DNA from: Phlebopus portentosus
Taxonomy: Eukaryota > Basidiomycota > Agaricomycetes > Boletales > Boletinellaceae
Assembly: GCA_037892935.1 (NCBI GenBank)
Contig: JAYXKI010000007.1
Location: 1,240,001 to 1,304,000, forward strand
DNA length: 64,000 nucleotides
Direction: 5' to 3'
How positions within the stretch are numbered: position 1 is the first letter of the stretch; every line of letters begins with the position of its first letter. The translations under genes and the position numbers were made by a program. Of this stretch, positions 48,152 through 60,051 are shown in pieces. Under the pieces are notes generated by a model. It searched no databases. It saw only the letters and a list, made by a program, of their open reading frames with translations, and was not told where the DNA came from.

Positions 48152-49799
48152 GTCGAGATTGATCCAGTTGGTTTCTTTCACTGCAAGGATTTTTTTGGTG
48201 TATGCGGAGAAAGGGGAAGATAGAGTGAAGAGTCAGAGCGATGCGACGATTGCCAGCATGGAGATTGGTCTTTAAGACTGGTCTGGTCCGCCGGATTGTC
48301 GGTCCGTTCACCTGATGTTAAATCCGAGATGGAAAATTTACCGTCTATAACCGAACGGAAGCAAATTCGTTCGACCCTGGTGCAGAGCGGGAGAAGTGAG
48401 AAACCAGAATTCGCCTACTACGACAATCCCGTTGAGGAGGTAGCTCCAGTTCCAGCTCGAAAAAATTCTGGGATACAACAAAAGTCGCAACTTCTCTGGC
48501 GAGACAACGAGGGCGAATGCTCTAGCCTGGACAAATTGTACAAGAGATCGGGTCAAGTACCGATAAGTTGGAGTGCGTGATTGCACATGTGAGGAGAGAT
48601 TTCAATATTTCGGTCCGATTGAACAGTCTGTATACTGGGTGGTGATGAGCGGAATTATTACTTGCGACCAGCTATGAAAGATCTCCAACGTGAAGGGAGT
48701 CTCAAAACGCAAAGCTCGAATTATGGTAAAAGCGTCGACAGAATCCCATCTTCTGACCGCAGAAAGTGGGTCACAGATATATAGTCCCACGTCGCATCGC
48801 GCTATTTCTTCGCGTCGTGAAAACCGCTGTCGCACGAAAACATATCGGACTTCCTCTTTCTAATACATAAAACGACAGCCCACCCCAGAGTATAGTTATA
48901 CACACCATCTAAGTAAAGGATTTTGTATGTATCCTGTTCCCTCACCCTCAAGACTTGCGAAAATACCTTGCGAAAGATTCACGAGTTTCCGCCCCACCAG
49001 ATATGGACATCATAGGCATCACATTCACCTGACCGGAGATGACGTAAAGTTAAACTCGAGAAATCTGAAGCCTCATCGATTGGCGAAAGTGATATGGTTT
49101 GCGGTATGTGCGAGCCCCGATCGCGCGATGGAAGGACTAGTTTTCAAGTTAAAGTTTGGCCTTGTTTGGCCAAGTGCCTCATCACCTGCTCACATGACCA
49201 CGTGGCGTGAAGGAAATCACACGATGGTGATCGACGCGCGGCGCGGACTCGGAGCGGAGGGTGTCGAAACAGGTCGAAAGAAACGTGGACCCGAACTCCA
49301 TCCTAATTTCTTCTCATCGCGAAGCGTAATATTATCCTGGGCATGACCGATCAACAATTGCTTGACTGGACTACCATGACCACTTGAAGCTGGAACGCGG
49401 TTTGGAGGTATTTACGCGTCCTTCAAGTTATAGCTTCGATTCTCTGCACTTGGTCAAGCACGCGCTGTACGAAGAAGACGGTGGCAAGTAGGATACGTCG
49501 AGTCCGTTAAACAGCTGTATCCTGGGAATTGAGGTCCGTTGATTGACACGTTAATGCGTGTCCATTCCCCCTCGCGTCGTATCCATTCCAGCCACTGTCC
49601 TCAAACTGTGATGAATCTCTGACAATATTGGTGAGCTGACCGATAATCAAGATACAAGATACAGCGTATCTTTATACGCAAAGCGAAAACTCCGTTGGTA
49701 AGTGAAGCAGTATGACAAAACTTGCGACACCCGGCAGCAGAAATCAGGCTTAGGCACCCGTCCACCTAGAGAACATCATGAGAAACCTCTAGGATTAGA
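48152..49799. other. Intergenic, weak ORFs only
   Basis: The SDR promoter lies at the left edge. Frames at about 48296-48580 and 48927-49346 (+) are open but carry no recognised motif, and no splice signals extend them. Confidence 0.4.
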
Positions 49800-50971
49800 T
49801 TAGAATGCACGTACACAGGGGGTACAGGGATTGGGTACGGTTGGACCGTACCTGCTGGTCAAGGATGGTAAGAGAAATATTGTGCTAAGTGACTCAGTGC
49901 TTACTATCATAGACATCAAAGACGATTCCTGGAGTGTCTAGCGTGTAGGCTCCAGGAAAGGACATCAGACACGATGATGGCGGAGTGGCTGACCCGGATC
50001 CGGTCACCTCAAATTGGATACACGACGGGTAGAATTGTACTCCACTGTTATGTTCTTATCGGTGAGCTACTTTGTGCTTGAGAATCGGAATACCAACGAG
50101 TAGTCGAAGGCTCTATGAAAGCGTGAGCCATCAGTTCATCCATCTAGAACGTGAGCGCGTATGCTGACCCGTGGAAGGCAATAATCTCGTGACGAACCAA
50201 GTATTAGCCTGGTTTCAGTGATACCGGAATAGTAAAATACGCTATGCTGTTGTCAGCGTACAGCAGATCCGTTGCTGCCCATCTACCGTCTGCGATCTTT
50301 CCCGCCTCAGCCACCTTGAACCAAATGGCGCTACGTCGAGGAAATCTTAATAACGAGAAATGAACTTGAGGCCTAGGGTTTGATAAACAACTCACTCAGC
50401 ACCGGGTTGCCATTCTGTGATGTTATTCCAGATGAAACTGCAGCGTATCAAGAGACTCTACAGATACCCGCGAGTTGGCAAATCGTCGTTGCGCTCACGG
50501 GAAGCAATCGCGTACGACATAGGAATCCGGCCAGGTAGTCCAGTTCAAACCAACGGATGACCCAGCGAGTGCAGTTTCATATATAGGTGCAGGTTCACTG
50601 CCGATGATGCCGCCGTCAGAATATCCATTGCATTACATACTAAACGGCAAGTCATCAGGTTCGTTAAACAAGGTTGCTAAAACAACTGTATTACTCGATC
50701 AGAGTGACATCCTGGACTGGACCTATCTGGCCAGAAAGAGGTAAATAGCAAAAGGAAATAAGCACGGCGACTGTATACCATTTCCTGGAATCTTTCGGAT
50801 GATACGTTCAGGTTGAGGACTCATGTAGGGATCCTGGTAAGGCAAATTTGAAATAACCCGTGTACGTTTGGCTACCGGCGTGACTTCTTGGACGTAACCA
50901 TGTCCTCGCACAGATGAAAGGGTGGAAAGAGTGCACAGTGGTGCAAAAAGCGGAGTCGCCAGCTTAGACAT
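49800..50971 (-). pseudogene. AA9 lytic polysaccharide monooxygenase (GH61), broken
   Basis: AA9 enzymes are secreted copper oxidases that cleave cellulose. ATG at 50971 gives a signal peptide ending SSVRG, then the mature N-terminal His (HGYVQEV). Further family landmarks follow on the minus strand: GPVQDVTL, YSDGGIIGSEPAPIYETALA, GSSVGLNWTTWPDS, DDLPT, AIWFKVAEAGKIADGRWA, NSIAYFTIPVSLKPG, YLVRHEII, QFYPSCIQFEVTGSGSATPP and YTLDTPGIVFDVYD. Lesions: after WPDS the HxGPV segment, with the second copper-binding His, is missing and the frame shifts. After SLKPG a TAA stands where Gln is usual (about 50213). Several splice signals are weak. Fold landmarks, including the axial Tyr in QFYPSC, survive, so the loss is fairly recent. 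Confidence 0.83.
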
Positions 50972-51679
50972 TGGAGAACAGAGTACTGGCGGGCAGGCGT
51001 GGGGTGATACTGGTCCTTGTGCTGTCTCTACGGATTCTTTTGTACTCGGGCGTTAACATATGTTTGGACTATGCCGAGAATCATTTGAGGTCATCCCAAA
51101 TAAGACGACGCAGAATCGCGGACTGTTAGCTGGAAATGTGCACGAGGTTCTTCACACACATTACACAGAGTACACTTTGCCAGCAAGCATCTGAGTGAGT
51201 CACTTACAATTTTCCGCGCCAAGTCCCGAGGAAGATGCTATGTGGCTCCGACTCTACATTGCAGAAGACGATTATTTGCGGCGGGAAGGCTATAACGCTG
51301 ACTTGGAACACCTACGATCATCGTTCCAGTTCGTTCATCCGTCGTGAGACTGTGCGAAGAATCCGGAAAAATAGACGCCGGAATGGAATAGGCGCGATTG
51401 CAGGCCGCATTTTAACTTCGGAGTTGATGTATACAAGGACAGGAACCATGGAAGACTCATGATCTTGTCATATCGGGGAATCGCACAGGGTTCTGAAGTG
51501 ATTGGGCTTGCGAGGATCAAGAACTCGACATCTCAGGGTGCTGTTGCCTCCGGGCAGTCACGAGAACTACAGGTCGGTGGAAAGGTCGGGAAATTAGCTC
51601 CTGAGACATTGAGATTTTTGCGGAATTGTTGTCCAGGTATGTCTGACAACATCGTAATCAGAAGTATGAACAGAACAGG
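50972..51679. other. Intergenic, nothing firm
   Basis: This region lies upstream of the AA9 relic. Short frames at 51235-51462 (+) and 51520-51335 (-) have no recognised features; the latter might be a 3' exon of the membrane-protein fragment that follows. Confidence 0.35.
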
Positions 51680-51990
51680 TTACAGCGTAATACTGGGGAA
51701 AACAGAGTCATGGTTGTTTATTATATACCGAAAAATAGTCAAGGCCAATTGAAGCAAGGAGACTTTCCGGGTGTTATAATGAAGAGTGCTTTCTAAGATG
51801 TGCCTCGAAGCCGAACTGAATTGTTTGGGAACTCGCGGTGAACCGGTTTGGAGCTGGATCGAGCTCCTGGGGCGTGGAGTACCTTTGATATCTGATTCCT
51901 CTTTCACAATCCAGAGGGAAGAACCTGATACGATGGCGACCAGAATCAACAAGATTAACACAATAAACATTTGCGCTGCTCGGCTCTCAG
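51680..51990 (-). pseudogene. Fragment of a fungal multi-TM protein, paralogue of the next gene
   Basis: On the minus strand one exon encodes RAAQMFIVLILLILVAIVSG then SSLWIVKEESDI and a polar tail (PKQFSSASRHILESTL). It parallels AAAQVIVVLTAAVSVIIVLG, SSIWLLFKEAKI and the tail of the gene at 52450-53465. Exons for the earlier helices were not found between 51990 and 52450, so this is probably a truncated duplicate. Confidence 0.5.
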
Positions 51991-52449
51991 GAGAGTCATG
52001 AATCAGTGATCAAGACATAATTAAACAAAATAAGTAGCAACGTTTTTTAAATGCATGAACGCGATAGAGTGTCTTTGCCTGGTAACCTATTCTCGAAATA
52101 TAAGATTCGAGGCGTTATTTGAAAGGACTTCTGGGTCCAGAAATTATACTTCTTTTATGAGGCTTGGGTTCAACACGAGTATATTCTTCTATTTTACATT
52201 CTCCGATAGCGAACACAAGTATCTCGTTTTAGGAACTAAAGAGAGTAGTCTGGAAGAGATGTCATGAAGTTGCATTCATGGTGGCAGACTCGGCATTTGT
52301 ATTGTATATATCGTTACCTTGTAATCCCGAGATGCTCTCTGACTGCTCGGGAATATTATCCTCTTGGTTAAAGGTCTGTCTAGGGTGATATCTAATTCGC
52401 TTTTACAATGTAAGCTTATGCGGAGTGTTTTGGCAAAACACTGAACCAC

Positions 52450-53465
52450 TCACCTTCTACCTCCGATTTGAAGAAATATGCGTGCTAACGGAAGATGAAT
52501 AGCCGACGAAGAGGAATCCGTTGACGGAGCTGGTTGCATACTTGAAGCCGAAACAAGGTCGTTTGGCCGAGCTGATAAAAAAGTGTATATGTTATCTAAT
52601 GTATGCACCCATGTAAATAATCTTATACTTACAAGAACCCAGCATTGTTGAGGTGCTGAGAGTTGGATTTGGAATTGAAGGATTCTCGAGATCTATTTTC
52701 ACAGATACTGTAAGCCCCACTTATAACGCGATGTCGTGATGAGAGATAACATTCTCACCGGTGTTCCTTTGTTGAAAGAAGGATTTACCCAGGTCAATGA
52801 CCATAGAAACTAGGCTCTCTGGAAATGACAAGACTATCACGTCTGCTCCCCTTTCATCATGTACTGGCTCAATTTTTGCTTCCTTGAATAAGAGCCAGAT
52901 TGAAGAACCAAGGACGATGATGACAGAAACTGCCGCGGTTAGTACGACAATAACTTGAGCTGCTGCATTCTGGGAGGGTGAGTGAATGTAGTCAGAGGGG
53001 AAGGGCATCAGCCAAGCAAGGATATGTACTGAACCTGTTGAGTAGTGAATACGAAGAAACAGGTTCCGCCAGCAAGACAAATTCCAGAAAGAAAAAGCGA
53101 GCTTCTTGGGCACTTCTCCATCCATGTATCTGGAAGGGATGGATTTGGGTCACGCCTGAAAAGTCAGGTCAAGTCTTCGTTATGATACTGCTGGATTCTG
53201 AGACTTACACAGGAGATTTGTTCCAAGAAATTGATACGAGGCTGGTCACAGCAGATGTAGTACTAAAAACTAGGCCGAGCAGGAAGAGCAAATTCGTTGT
53301 TGTATCGACAGAGTTGGCATGTGATTTTTCGATAGATATCTGCAACATTGTTGCCGTGACTCCAGTAAAGAAGGTTGCGATAGCCGATATGCTTAAAAAA
53401 CGTTGCTCATTTTCCTTCTGGGATGCGATGACAACTCCCAGATCTAAATATGGCATTTCAATAGG
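52450..53465 (-). CDS. Four-helix fungal membrane protein, unknown function
   Basis: Exons on the minus strand give FLSISAIATFFTGVTATMLQ (TM1), NLLFLLGLVFSTTSAVTSLV (TM2), then after an intron (GTAAGT...TTCAG) LFLSGICLAGGTCFFVFTTQ (TM3). A second intron precedes AAAQVIVVLTAAVSVIIVLG (TM4). A polar tail spliced from two more short exons (DLENPSIPNPTLSTSTMLGS; PSTDSSSSAIHLPLARIFL) ends at TGA 52450-52452. The TFFxGVTATMLQ helix and WNKSP-type turn are typical of an uncharacterised, Agaricomycete-rich membrane family. The 5' end is unresolved: no clear ATG, so exons further upstream (see 53700-54537) may belong to the same gene. Confidence 0.65.
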
Positions 53466-53699
53466 TATGTTATACAATGAACTTTAAATCTACATCACCA
53501 TTAGATAGGAAGTCGGAGAATAGCACTACTACGCAGTGAATGTGATCTGTTAGCGATGGTAATTGCGCATGAATGTTTTGTCGCTCGACTTCAGATGTAG
53601 TCCGTGCATCAGAGCTGAACGAGTTCGGGGACTGTCTGCTTGTGTCAGTCCCATCCTATTCAATCCATCCATGAGAATATGTCCCTAATGTGTATCATT

Positions 53700-54537
53700 T
53701 CTCACTTTCAGGTTTTCGCATAAAATGAGGAGAGCGGTGTCGAGTCTTCCGTCGCTGAAAAGTTTTGAATATGCTCGAAAAGCTTCTCTGAGATTCAACA
53801 AGTAGATTGAAAGTTCCTTCATCGTTCCATGAAGGCCGCTTAAGCCATTCCTTGAGTTATACTTTTTGAAATCTAGTGAAAGAAAGGTTGATTCTTTGCA
53901 CTGCTAGTATCAAGAAGCTACGTACCAGGAAACAGCTTCTTCAACGCTTCAGTTTCATACAGTATACAGGCATTTAGTCCAAAGTACTGCCAGAGCAGAG
54001 AGAGCTGTTTTTGTGCCTCGGAAACCGCATATAAAACAGGAGCAGAGGATCCCAGAGGACGAAACATTTCCCGACATCGATCAAGCTTGAGTATAGTCGT
54101 GACATACAATTTGTCAGTACTTGTGAATAGATGATACTTCGTGACCAACCTCCAACTTCAGGCTTCTTGCCACCCTAACGATGACTGTCTAGTCGTCATT
54201 CATCCTCTTCAATTCTGTATTAGTACTGACCAATAGAACTTATAATAGTGCTCCACTGCCCAATGTCAGAATACGCTAATCACATCAACGCCTGCACTCA
54301 CCTGTGCTTTCTGTAACTGTTAGAGCATGATTTCAACTCAATGACCGTACATTCGCTAGTAACTCTCGCACCTTGGTTGGTTGACGCTGCTGGATTCTGC
54401 ACACCTAGCCCTTCAAGACCAGGAGGGTTGCGCTGCTCTGCAGTCTGACATGCCATTATAGAACGAGACAAACAAGCAGGCCGAGCTCTTGAGAACCACT
54501 GTGTTCTGTGAGGATGTGACGAGGGATTGGAGAACAT
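53700..54537 (-). CDS. Probable upstream exons or separate small gene, unresolved
   Basis: Minus-strand segments look coding. One from ATG at 54537 (or 54456) has NPPGLEGLGVQNPAA. A second at about 54148-53930 includes SEAQKQLSLLWQYFGLNACI and ETEALKKLFP ending at a GTACGT donor. A third at about 53850-53705 includes MKELSIYLLNLREAFRAYSK and LFSDGRLDTALLILCENLK, ending at a GTGAGA donor. They have good donors and protein-like composition but no recognised domain. The phase does not join simply to the TM exons below 53465, so whether they are the N-terminus of that gene is open. Confidence 0.4.
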
Positions 54538-55983
54538 CTTCTCCGATCGGATCTTATAAGGTTGAGATGCGCAATGAAGTATAGGAACTTAGCAAATACC
54601 GAACCCGAGTTCACATGCATGTGTTACATTGTGTGGAGATAGCAGGGTAATTCAGGGCGGGAATAACGTGATTTGGTTCGTGAAGACCACAATTCTGTAT
54701 TTGACAGGTCCCTGTGCTTCCCGCATTGTTGATTCTGACGAATATGTCAAGAATATCTAGGTGCGACATAGTCCCTAGGAGGTATTGGAGAGAGAAAATA
54801 ATTAATCAGTAGAAGTAAACACCCAGCGTCAAGCTCTCGCCAAAGCTGACTACGACGCATAAGCAAATTTACTTAGACGAGTCCTCTTACAACATATCGA
54901 AAGGCCCGTCACGGAATCAAAGCATTCTCTCATGTAAAGGCTAGATCTGGAAACACATACATAGAAGGATTGCGATCTGGAGCAATATTCGAGCAATAAG
55001 CTCCGGTTGTACTTCTGAATCTGCAAAGAGATCAGATAGAGCAGACGAAAACATGAAAACTCTTTATGAGAAACCGTCACGGAGATTGCATATGCCGGCT
55101 CGGTCCAGCATTTGAAGAGTACAGGGCAGATAGATCTTTGTTTCCCCCATGTAAAAGGATGCGGGGGACGAGACGATATCTCGATAGGACAATTGGGGTA
55201 TCACGTCCTAGGTCATCACGAGCATCGAAGGGCTGCGTGAGATCGTGGGACGACCGGCATCTCATCAGTAGTGTCTCCTCAATCAAGATCGGAATCAAAG
55301 GCCAACGAGAGAAGAGAAGGGAGATTAAACATAGCAGAGGGATCATCTTGTCTTTCCAGAAAAACGCGTGTGCACAGGACCATGAGGGCATCTAAGAAAG
55401 CGAAACACGACTTGAGCGCTCAAATTGAAAGATTATATGGTTAATTGAATACCAAAAAATTCTATCAGAACAAGCCACTACTTCAAGCAAGGGGCCGGGT
55501 ATCTCTCGGAGGAGCAAAAAAATGCGGCATCGACGCGATACATGCGCCGATCGTTTTACGATACCTAGATAGACCTACCCCCACACTTCATCCCACATAT
55601 CAAGATGCTAAACCGGGACCTCTGTTGTGGCAAAGAACTGCAAGAATTGAAGGCCAAAGTTATTACCGACAGAGAAAATACCATGCGTTCGGAGCAGACA
55701 GGAAAGCTGCGTGACTAGTTGCCTTGTAAAATATAAAGATTCTTTCAAGCGAATCGAATAGCGTGCTAGCGTGGTAGATCGTCGCCGTAATCTTCAAGGG
55801 TCAAGAGCAAACAGCCATTGACTCGAAGGGATCGATAGTCACATAAGCATTACGTGATCGTGAATATACATATCCAATGTTGGCGAACTGGTTGACCCAG
55901 ACCCAGAACTACAACAATTCTCCGACGACCTCTCTCTGAACACAACAAGAGGTGCGACTAAATATTCTCATCTAATCTATCTA
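54538..55983. other. Intergenic, nothing recognised
   Basis: Frames such as 55066-55395 (+) and 55391-55077 (-) overlap each other antisense and lack motifs. The right-hand end is the promoter and 5' UTR of COG7. Confidence 0.4.
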
Positions 55984-58920
55984 ATGTTCATTAGTATGCA
56001 GGGGAGTAAATCTCATGAGGATGCCACCAGCGATGCTCTCCGCTCTCTGGAAGACTATTCAGACGTCGCGTCGTGGATCAACGATGTTCTCAACGATGAC
56101 CTGGACAACGCGGATGTTCAAGACTTCACCGAACTAGATAAACGCGTCTCGCATCTTTCTGCAATACTTGAAGTTGCTTGCGAGGATACATCAGTACAGC
56201 TGGAGAAAACGATTGACGATGTTTCGCGAACTGTCCCTAGACTCTCGTACGACTTACAACTCATGCAGGAAATCGCGTCATCACTGCAGAACTCGTTGCA
56301 GGCGGTGGAGCGGCACTCGCAATCGTTCTTGAATACTTCCGAAACGGGACCGGTTCTTGACGAGTTGCATTGTCTCGATACCGTCAAGCGCAATATGGAA
56401 GCATCGCTGGCCGTGTTGCGAGAGGCGGAGGCCTGGTCGAGCTTGGAATCTGAGGTCGTTTCCTATCTTTCGGAGCAGGCGTACTCAAAAGCCGCAGCAA
56501 GACTTTCGGAGGCATCCAAATCTCTGAATGTTTTCGAAAATACGCCCGATTACGAGACGCGCAAAGCCTTGATGATCAACCTTCAGAACCAACTCGAGGC
56601 TGCTCTCAGCTCCGCTCTCGTCGCTGGCATCAATAATAACGATGTGGACGCATGCAAGAAATACTTCGAGATCTTCTGCAATGTCGAGCGGGAAGCGGAG
56701 TTTAGGAGCTATTGGAACGGAAGCAAGCGTAAGAGGATCGTCGCACTATGGCAGGAGGCGAAGCTGCGGGATTGCGATGAGTCGGATCAGGATGGCAAAA
56801 AGTTCTCGATATTTCTGAACGAGTTTTACCAGGAGCTTCTTTCAGTCCTACAGGTCGAGCGCCTATCTGCCATATTGATATTTCCGGATCCCCAGCCAAC
56901 TTTATCCACGTTCATAACCAGCACTTTCTCATCATTGCATCCCTCGCTGTCCCAGCGGCTGAACGTGCTTGCGAACTTTTATGCCGACGCCACTCTTCCT
57001 GAGCTCATATCGTCATTTAAAGCAACCGAGGAGTTTGCGGTGGCGACAGACAAGGTCATGGAGAAAGTTGGGTACTCTTCGTTGTCTCCTGCCATTATTC
57101 CGAGCAGCCTCGAGGACCGCGAAAACACGACCTCCGCACCTCGTTCACACACTCGCCGTCGGTCCACACGGCAATCTTTCTCAAGACGATTGAATCGATC
57201 ATCTATTTCTGGGCCGCCCGCATCTTACGGGATCGCTACTGGCTCAGCTACCCTCGATCACAGCTGGGAAGAGTCCCTTTTCGAGCCCTTCTTGGACTAT
57301 CAATGCGACTACGCTACACTCGAAAAGCGCCTACTACGGGCTCAACTGAAAGATTTGTTGGCACCCGCTTCCTCAGTCCAGGCTGGCGCTCGATTACTAC
57401 GTGAGCGAGCCATTGACGTTCTGTCCTTCGCAGACGAGGCCCTCGGGAGGTGTATGGCGTTTACCCATGGATATGGTGTCGTTGGGCTTATCCAAGCTAT
57501 TGACGATCTTTTCGAAAGCTTCTTAAAATCTGTCCGTCAAGAGATTTCAGAAGCCTCTGGGACACAATCTACGGACGCGGCTTCCATCGAATCCGGAGAG
57601 GAGTTTGCGGACCTGGATTACTCACCATCTGACCTAAACACGTTCCAGCTCGCGTTGCATTTACTAGAAGCTGCACGCGGCGTTTTGGAGAGACTCTCCG
57701 TGTTCGAATCGAAGCTACGGGGGAGTATCGTACAAACGTCCAACGCGCTCAAGATGACGCGAAATGACCCGTTTGGGTTGTACATATCAGGGACAACACG
57801 TACTTCTCTCAGTTTGCTACAGTCGTCTGCTTTGAATAATGCAGACCTGCAAAGTTTACTGGATGCGGTTGACCCAGAACAGCCCCAGCCGCAGCAAGCA
57901 CAAGCTCCCCATAGCGCAGTGTTCACACCGAGTTCCGCTACGTTTGCGGCACAGAAGATGCCCGGATTACCGCATCAACGATCTGCATTGCTACTTGGGG
58001 CGCGAGCTGCCGTGTCAGAGTTCGCGAAAGCTTGCCAAATGAGATTGCAAGAGACTATACTTGCGCCTTTGCTCAAGCATCTGTCGACATACGCTTCCTC
58101 CTCAGTTTGGACTTCTACGGATCCTAAAGACCGACGTGGAGCTGGCACTAGTAGTGCAGCTGCAGGTGGTGGTGCTGTGAGCGAAGTAAACATCCCGACA
58201 TTCTCGTTATCCCCTAGCGCGACTATCCAGCGTGTCACCGATGGACTGCTAAGCCTTCCTCGGCTATTTGAGGTATACGCAGACGATGACGCTCTTGCAT
58301 TCTCCATCGAGACGCTCCCTTATGTCGACACTGAGAGACTGCTTGCTGTCACTAATGAGCTCGCGGCAAATTCAGCAGCGGAAGGAGATTCACCTGAAGC
58401 TACCGCTACGCGCCCTAAACCACGGCACTTCTCATCTTCCACATCTTCTCTCACCATTCAAGTTCCTTCACATTCCTCCACTCACCAAAATGCAACAACG
58501 ATCCTTACACCAGAAGCAATATCCTCCCTCTGGCTTACCTCTCTTGCGCTTTCTCTGTACAACCACCTCACCTCTGTCATACTCCCCTCCATTCCTCGTC
58601 TTTCTTCGCGAGGAAGCGCGCAGTTAGCGGAGGATCTAGGCTACTTGATGCAGATCGGTAAGGCACTTGGAGTAGAGTTGGGACAACTTGAAGCTTGGAG
58701 AGAAGGTGCTGCTATGGAGGTTGACGAACTGCGAAGGCGGACAGTTAGCGTAGGTGCGGGTGCCGCGGCAAGCGGAGAAGAAAAGGAGAGGGAAGAGATC
58801 TTAAGAAACATTGCAAGACTCAGAGGTATACAAGTCCTAGTATATTTAGATGCAAGCTTTGTCAAGCCTGTAGTTCAGCACCTTTTTCTGTCACCCATAT
58901 GGAAATATCATTTGTTCTGA
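55984..58920 (+). CDS. COG7: Conserved oligomeric Golgi complex subunit 7 (COG7)
   Basis: This is a lobe-B subunit of the COG tether, acting in retrograde intra-Golgi transport and glycosyltransferase retention. It is a single uninterrupted exon of 978 codons, unusual in this intron-rich window. ATG at 55984 or 55996 is followed by the family N-terminus DVASWINDVLND, then coiled-coil segments and the COG7 landmarks VKRNMEASLAVLREAEAWSS, NVFENTPDYETRK and NNDVDACKKYFEIF. These match the order in animal COG7 (EADKWSTL, VDTPDYSEK). The length exceeds animal COG7 (about 770) because of Ser/Ala-rich insertions near residues 380-400 and 620-730. It appears intact. Confidence 0.9.
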   Translation: MFISMQGSKSHEDATSDALRSLEDYSDVASWINDVLNDDLDNADVQDFTELDKRVSHLSAILEVACEDTSVQLEKTIDDVSRTVPRLSYDLQLMQEIASSLQNSLQAVERHSQSFLNTSETGPVLDELHCLDTVKRNMEASLAVLREAEAWSSLESEVVSYLSEQAYSKAAARLSEASKSLNVFENTPDYETRKALMINLQNQLEAALSSALVAGINNNDVDACKKYFEIFCNVEREAEFRSYWNGSKRKRIVALWQEAKLRDCDESDQDGKKFSIFLNEFYQELLSVLQVERLSAILIFPDPQPTLSTFITSTFSSLHPSLSQRLNVLANFYADATLPELISSFKATEEFAVATDKVMEKVGYSSLSPAIIPSSLEDRENTTSAPRSHTRRRSTRQSFSRRLNRSSISGPPASYGIATGSATLDHSWEESLFEPFLDYQCDYATLEKRLLRAQLKDLLAPASSVQAGARLLRERAIDVLSFADEALGRCMAFTHGYGVVGLIQAIDDLFESFLKSVRQEISEASGTQSTDAASIESGEEFADLDYSPSDLNTFQLALHLLEAARGVLERLSVFESKLRGSIVQTSNALKMTRNDPFGLYISGTTRTSLSLLQSSALNNADLQSLLDAVDPEQPQPQQAQAPHSAVFTPSSATFAAQKMPGLPHQRSALLLGARAAVSEFAKACQMRLQETILAPLLKHLSTYASSSVWTSTDPKDRRGAGTSSAAAGGGAVSEVNIPTFSLSPSATIQRVTDGLLSLPRLFEVYADDDALAFSIETLPYVDTERLLAVTNELAANSAAEGDSPEATATRPKPRHFSSSTSSLTIQVPSHSSTHQNATTILTPEAISSLWLTSLALSLYNHLTSVILPSIPRLSSRGSAQLAEDLGYLMQIGKALGVELGQLEAWREGAAMEVDELRRRTVSVGAGAAASGEEKEREEILRNIARLRGIQVLVYLDASFVKPVVQHLFLSPIWKYHLF

Positions 58921-59083
58921 AATCCAGTCATGTTAAGTCTGAAATATTACATAATCGATAATATTATGTCATGCATTGAAAATTCGTCGTAGGAAGCCCG
59001 TTCCGCTCGTCCTACTTCGTTCTCTCCAGGACTTCACCTCAGCAGCCTTTTCTTTCTCCGTTTCTTCATTGAAAAGCAGGAAA

Positions 59084-60051
59084 ATGTCCGCTCTACGCTC
59101 TACTCGAGGCCTTCTTGCGACTACAAGTCGCGTTATGACCCAACGGTCGTTCGTTTCGACGTCGACTTCAGCGATTGCACGGTCAGCGGTATTCGGTGCT
59201 GCCCGTGCCGCCAGTGCTCGAGCATGGGCGACACCCGGTGTGCGTCAGTTCTCAATGTCAAGCGCTTTGAGGAAAGAGGGCACAAGTATGTTTTCTCTCT
59301 ACCTTTCCATCTCTGAGAAGAAGAAGAAAAAATCTAACGGACGACTTGGTGAAAAAAGCGGACGTGTCACTAGCGCAAAAACTCTCTGAAGAATTGGCAT
59401 ATGAGCGTGAAGCGACTCAGTCAGGTCCTCCTCAGTTCATCCAGGAATTCAAGTCACAGGGTGTATGGAACATTCAAGACAACGTTGGTGCCGACGAGGT
59501 CATCTTCGAGCGGACCTTCGGAAGCGAGAACGTGCGACTCATGTTCAGCATCGCGGACCTCGATTCGAACCCAGAGACAGAATACGAGGTTGAAGGTGAA
59601 AGTGAGAGCGGTGAGCCAGCGTCCGACAGCGTGACGAGCACTCCGATTCGCGTCGCTATCAGCATCACTAAACGCGATGTTCCCGGCTGCTTGAGTATCG
59701 ATGCAGTGTGCCAGGACGGTGCATTCTTAGTTGAAAACGCCAGTTTCTACCCGGATGCGGAAATTGGAACATCGTTGACCGCTGAGGCGGACTGGAAACG
59801 TCGTGGACTCTACCTCGGCCCGACTTTCGAAAACCTCGACCCGGCTGTACAGGATGAGTTCGAGCGGTACTTGGATGAGCGCGGAATTAGCGAATCGCTC
59901 GCCCTTTTCATCCCTGATTACGCAGAATACAAGGAACAGACGGTATGTCTTTGTCTGTCTGATTTGAAATTTCTTATCACTGATTGGCTTCTGAAAATTT
60001 CAGGAATACATTCGCTGGCTCGAGAGTGTGAAGAAGTTTGTAGAGGCTTAG
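59084..60051 (+). CDS. MAM33: Mitochondrial p32/MAM33-family acidic matrix protein
   Basis: MAM33/p32 proteins form acidic homotrimers in the mitochondrial matrix and act in translation and respiratory assembly. ATG at 59084 gives a Ser/Arg/Ala-rich presequence ending near VRQFSMSSALRKEG. Intron 1 (GTATGT, about 59288-59358) follows, then LAQKLSEELAYE, IQDNVGADEVIFERTFGSE, a charged acidic loop, VPGCLSIDAVCQDGAFLVEN and GPTFENLDPAVQDEFERYL. The last part is joined by intron 2 (about 59944-60003) to EYIRWLESVKKFVEA and TAG. Length and order are as in the family, and no lesion was seen. Confidence 0.93.
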
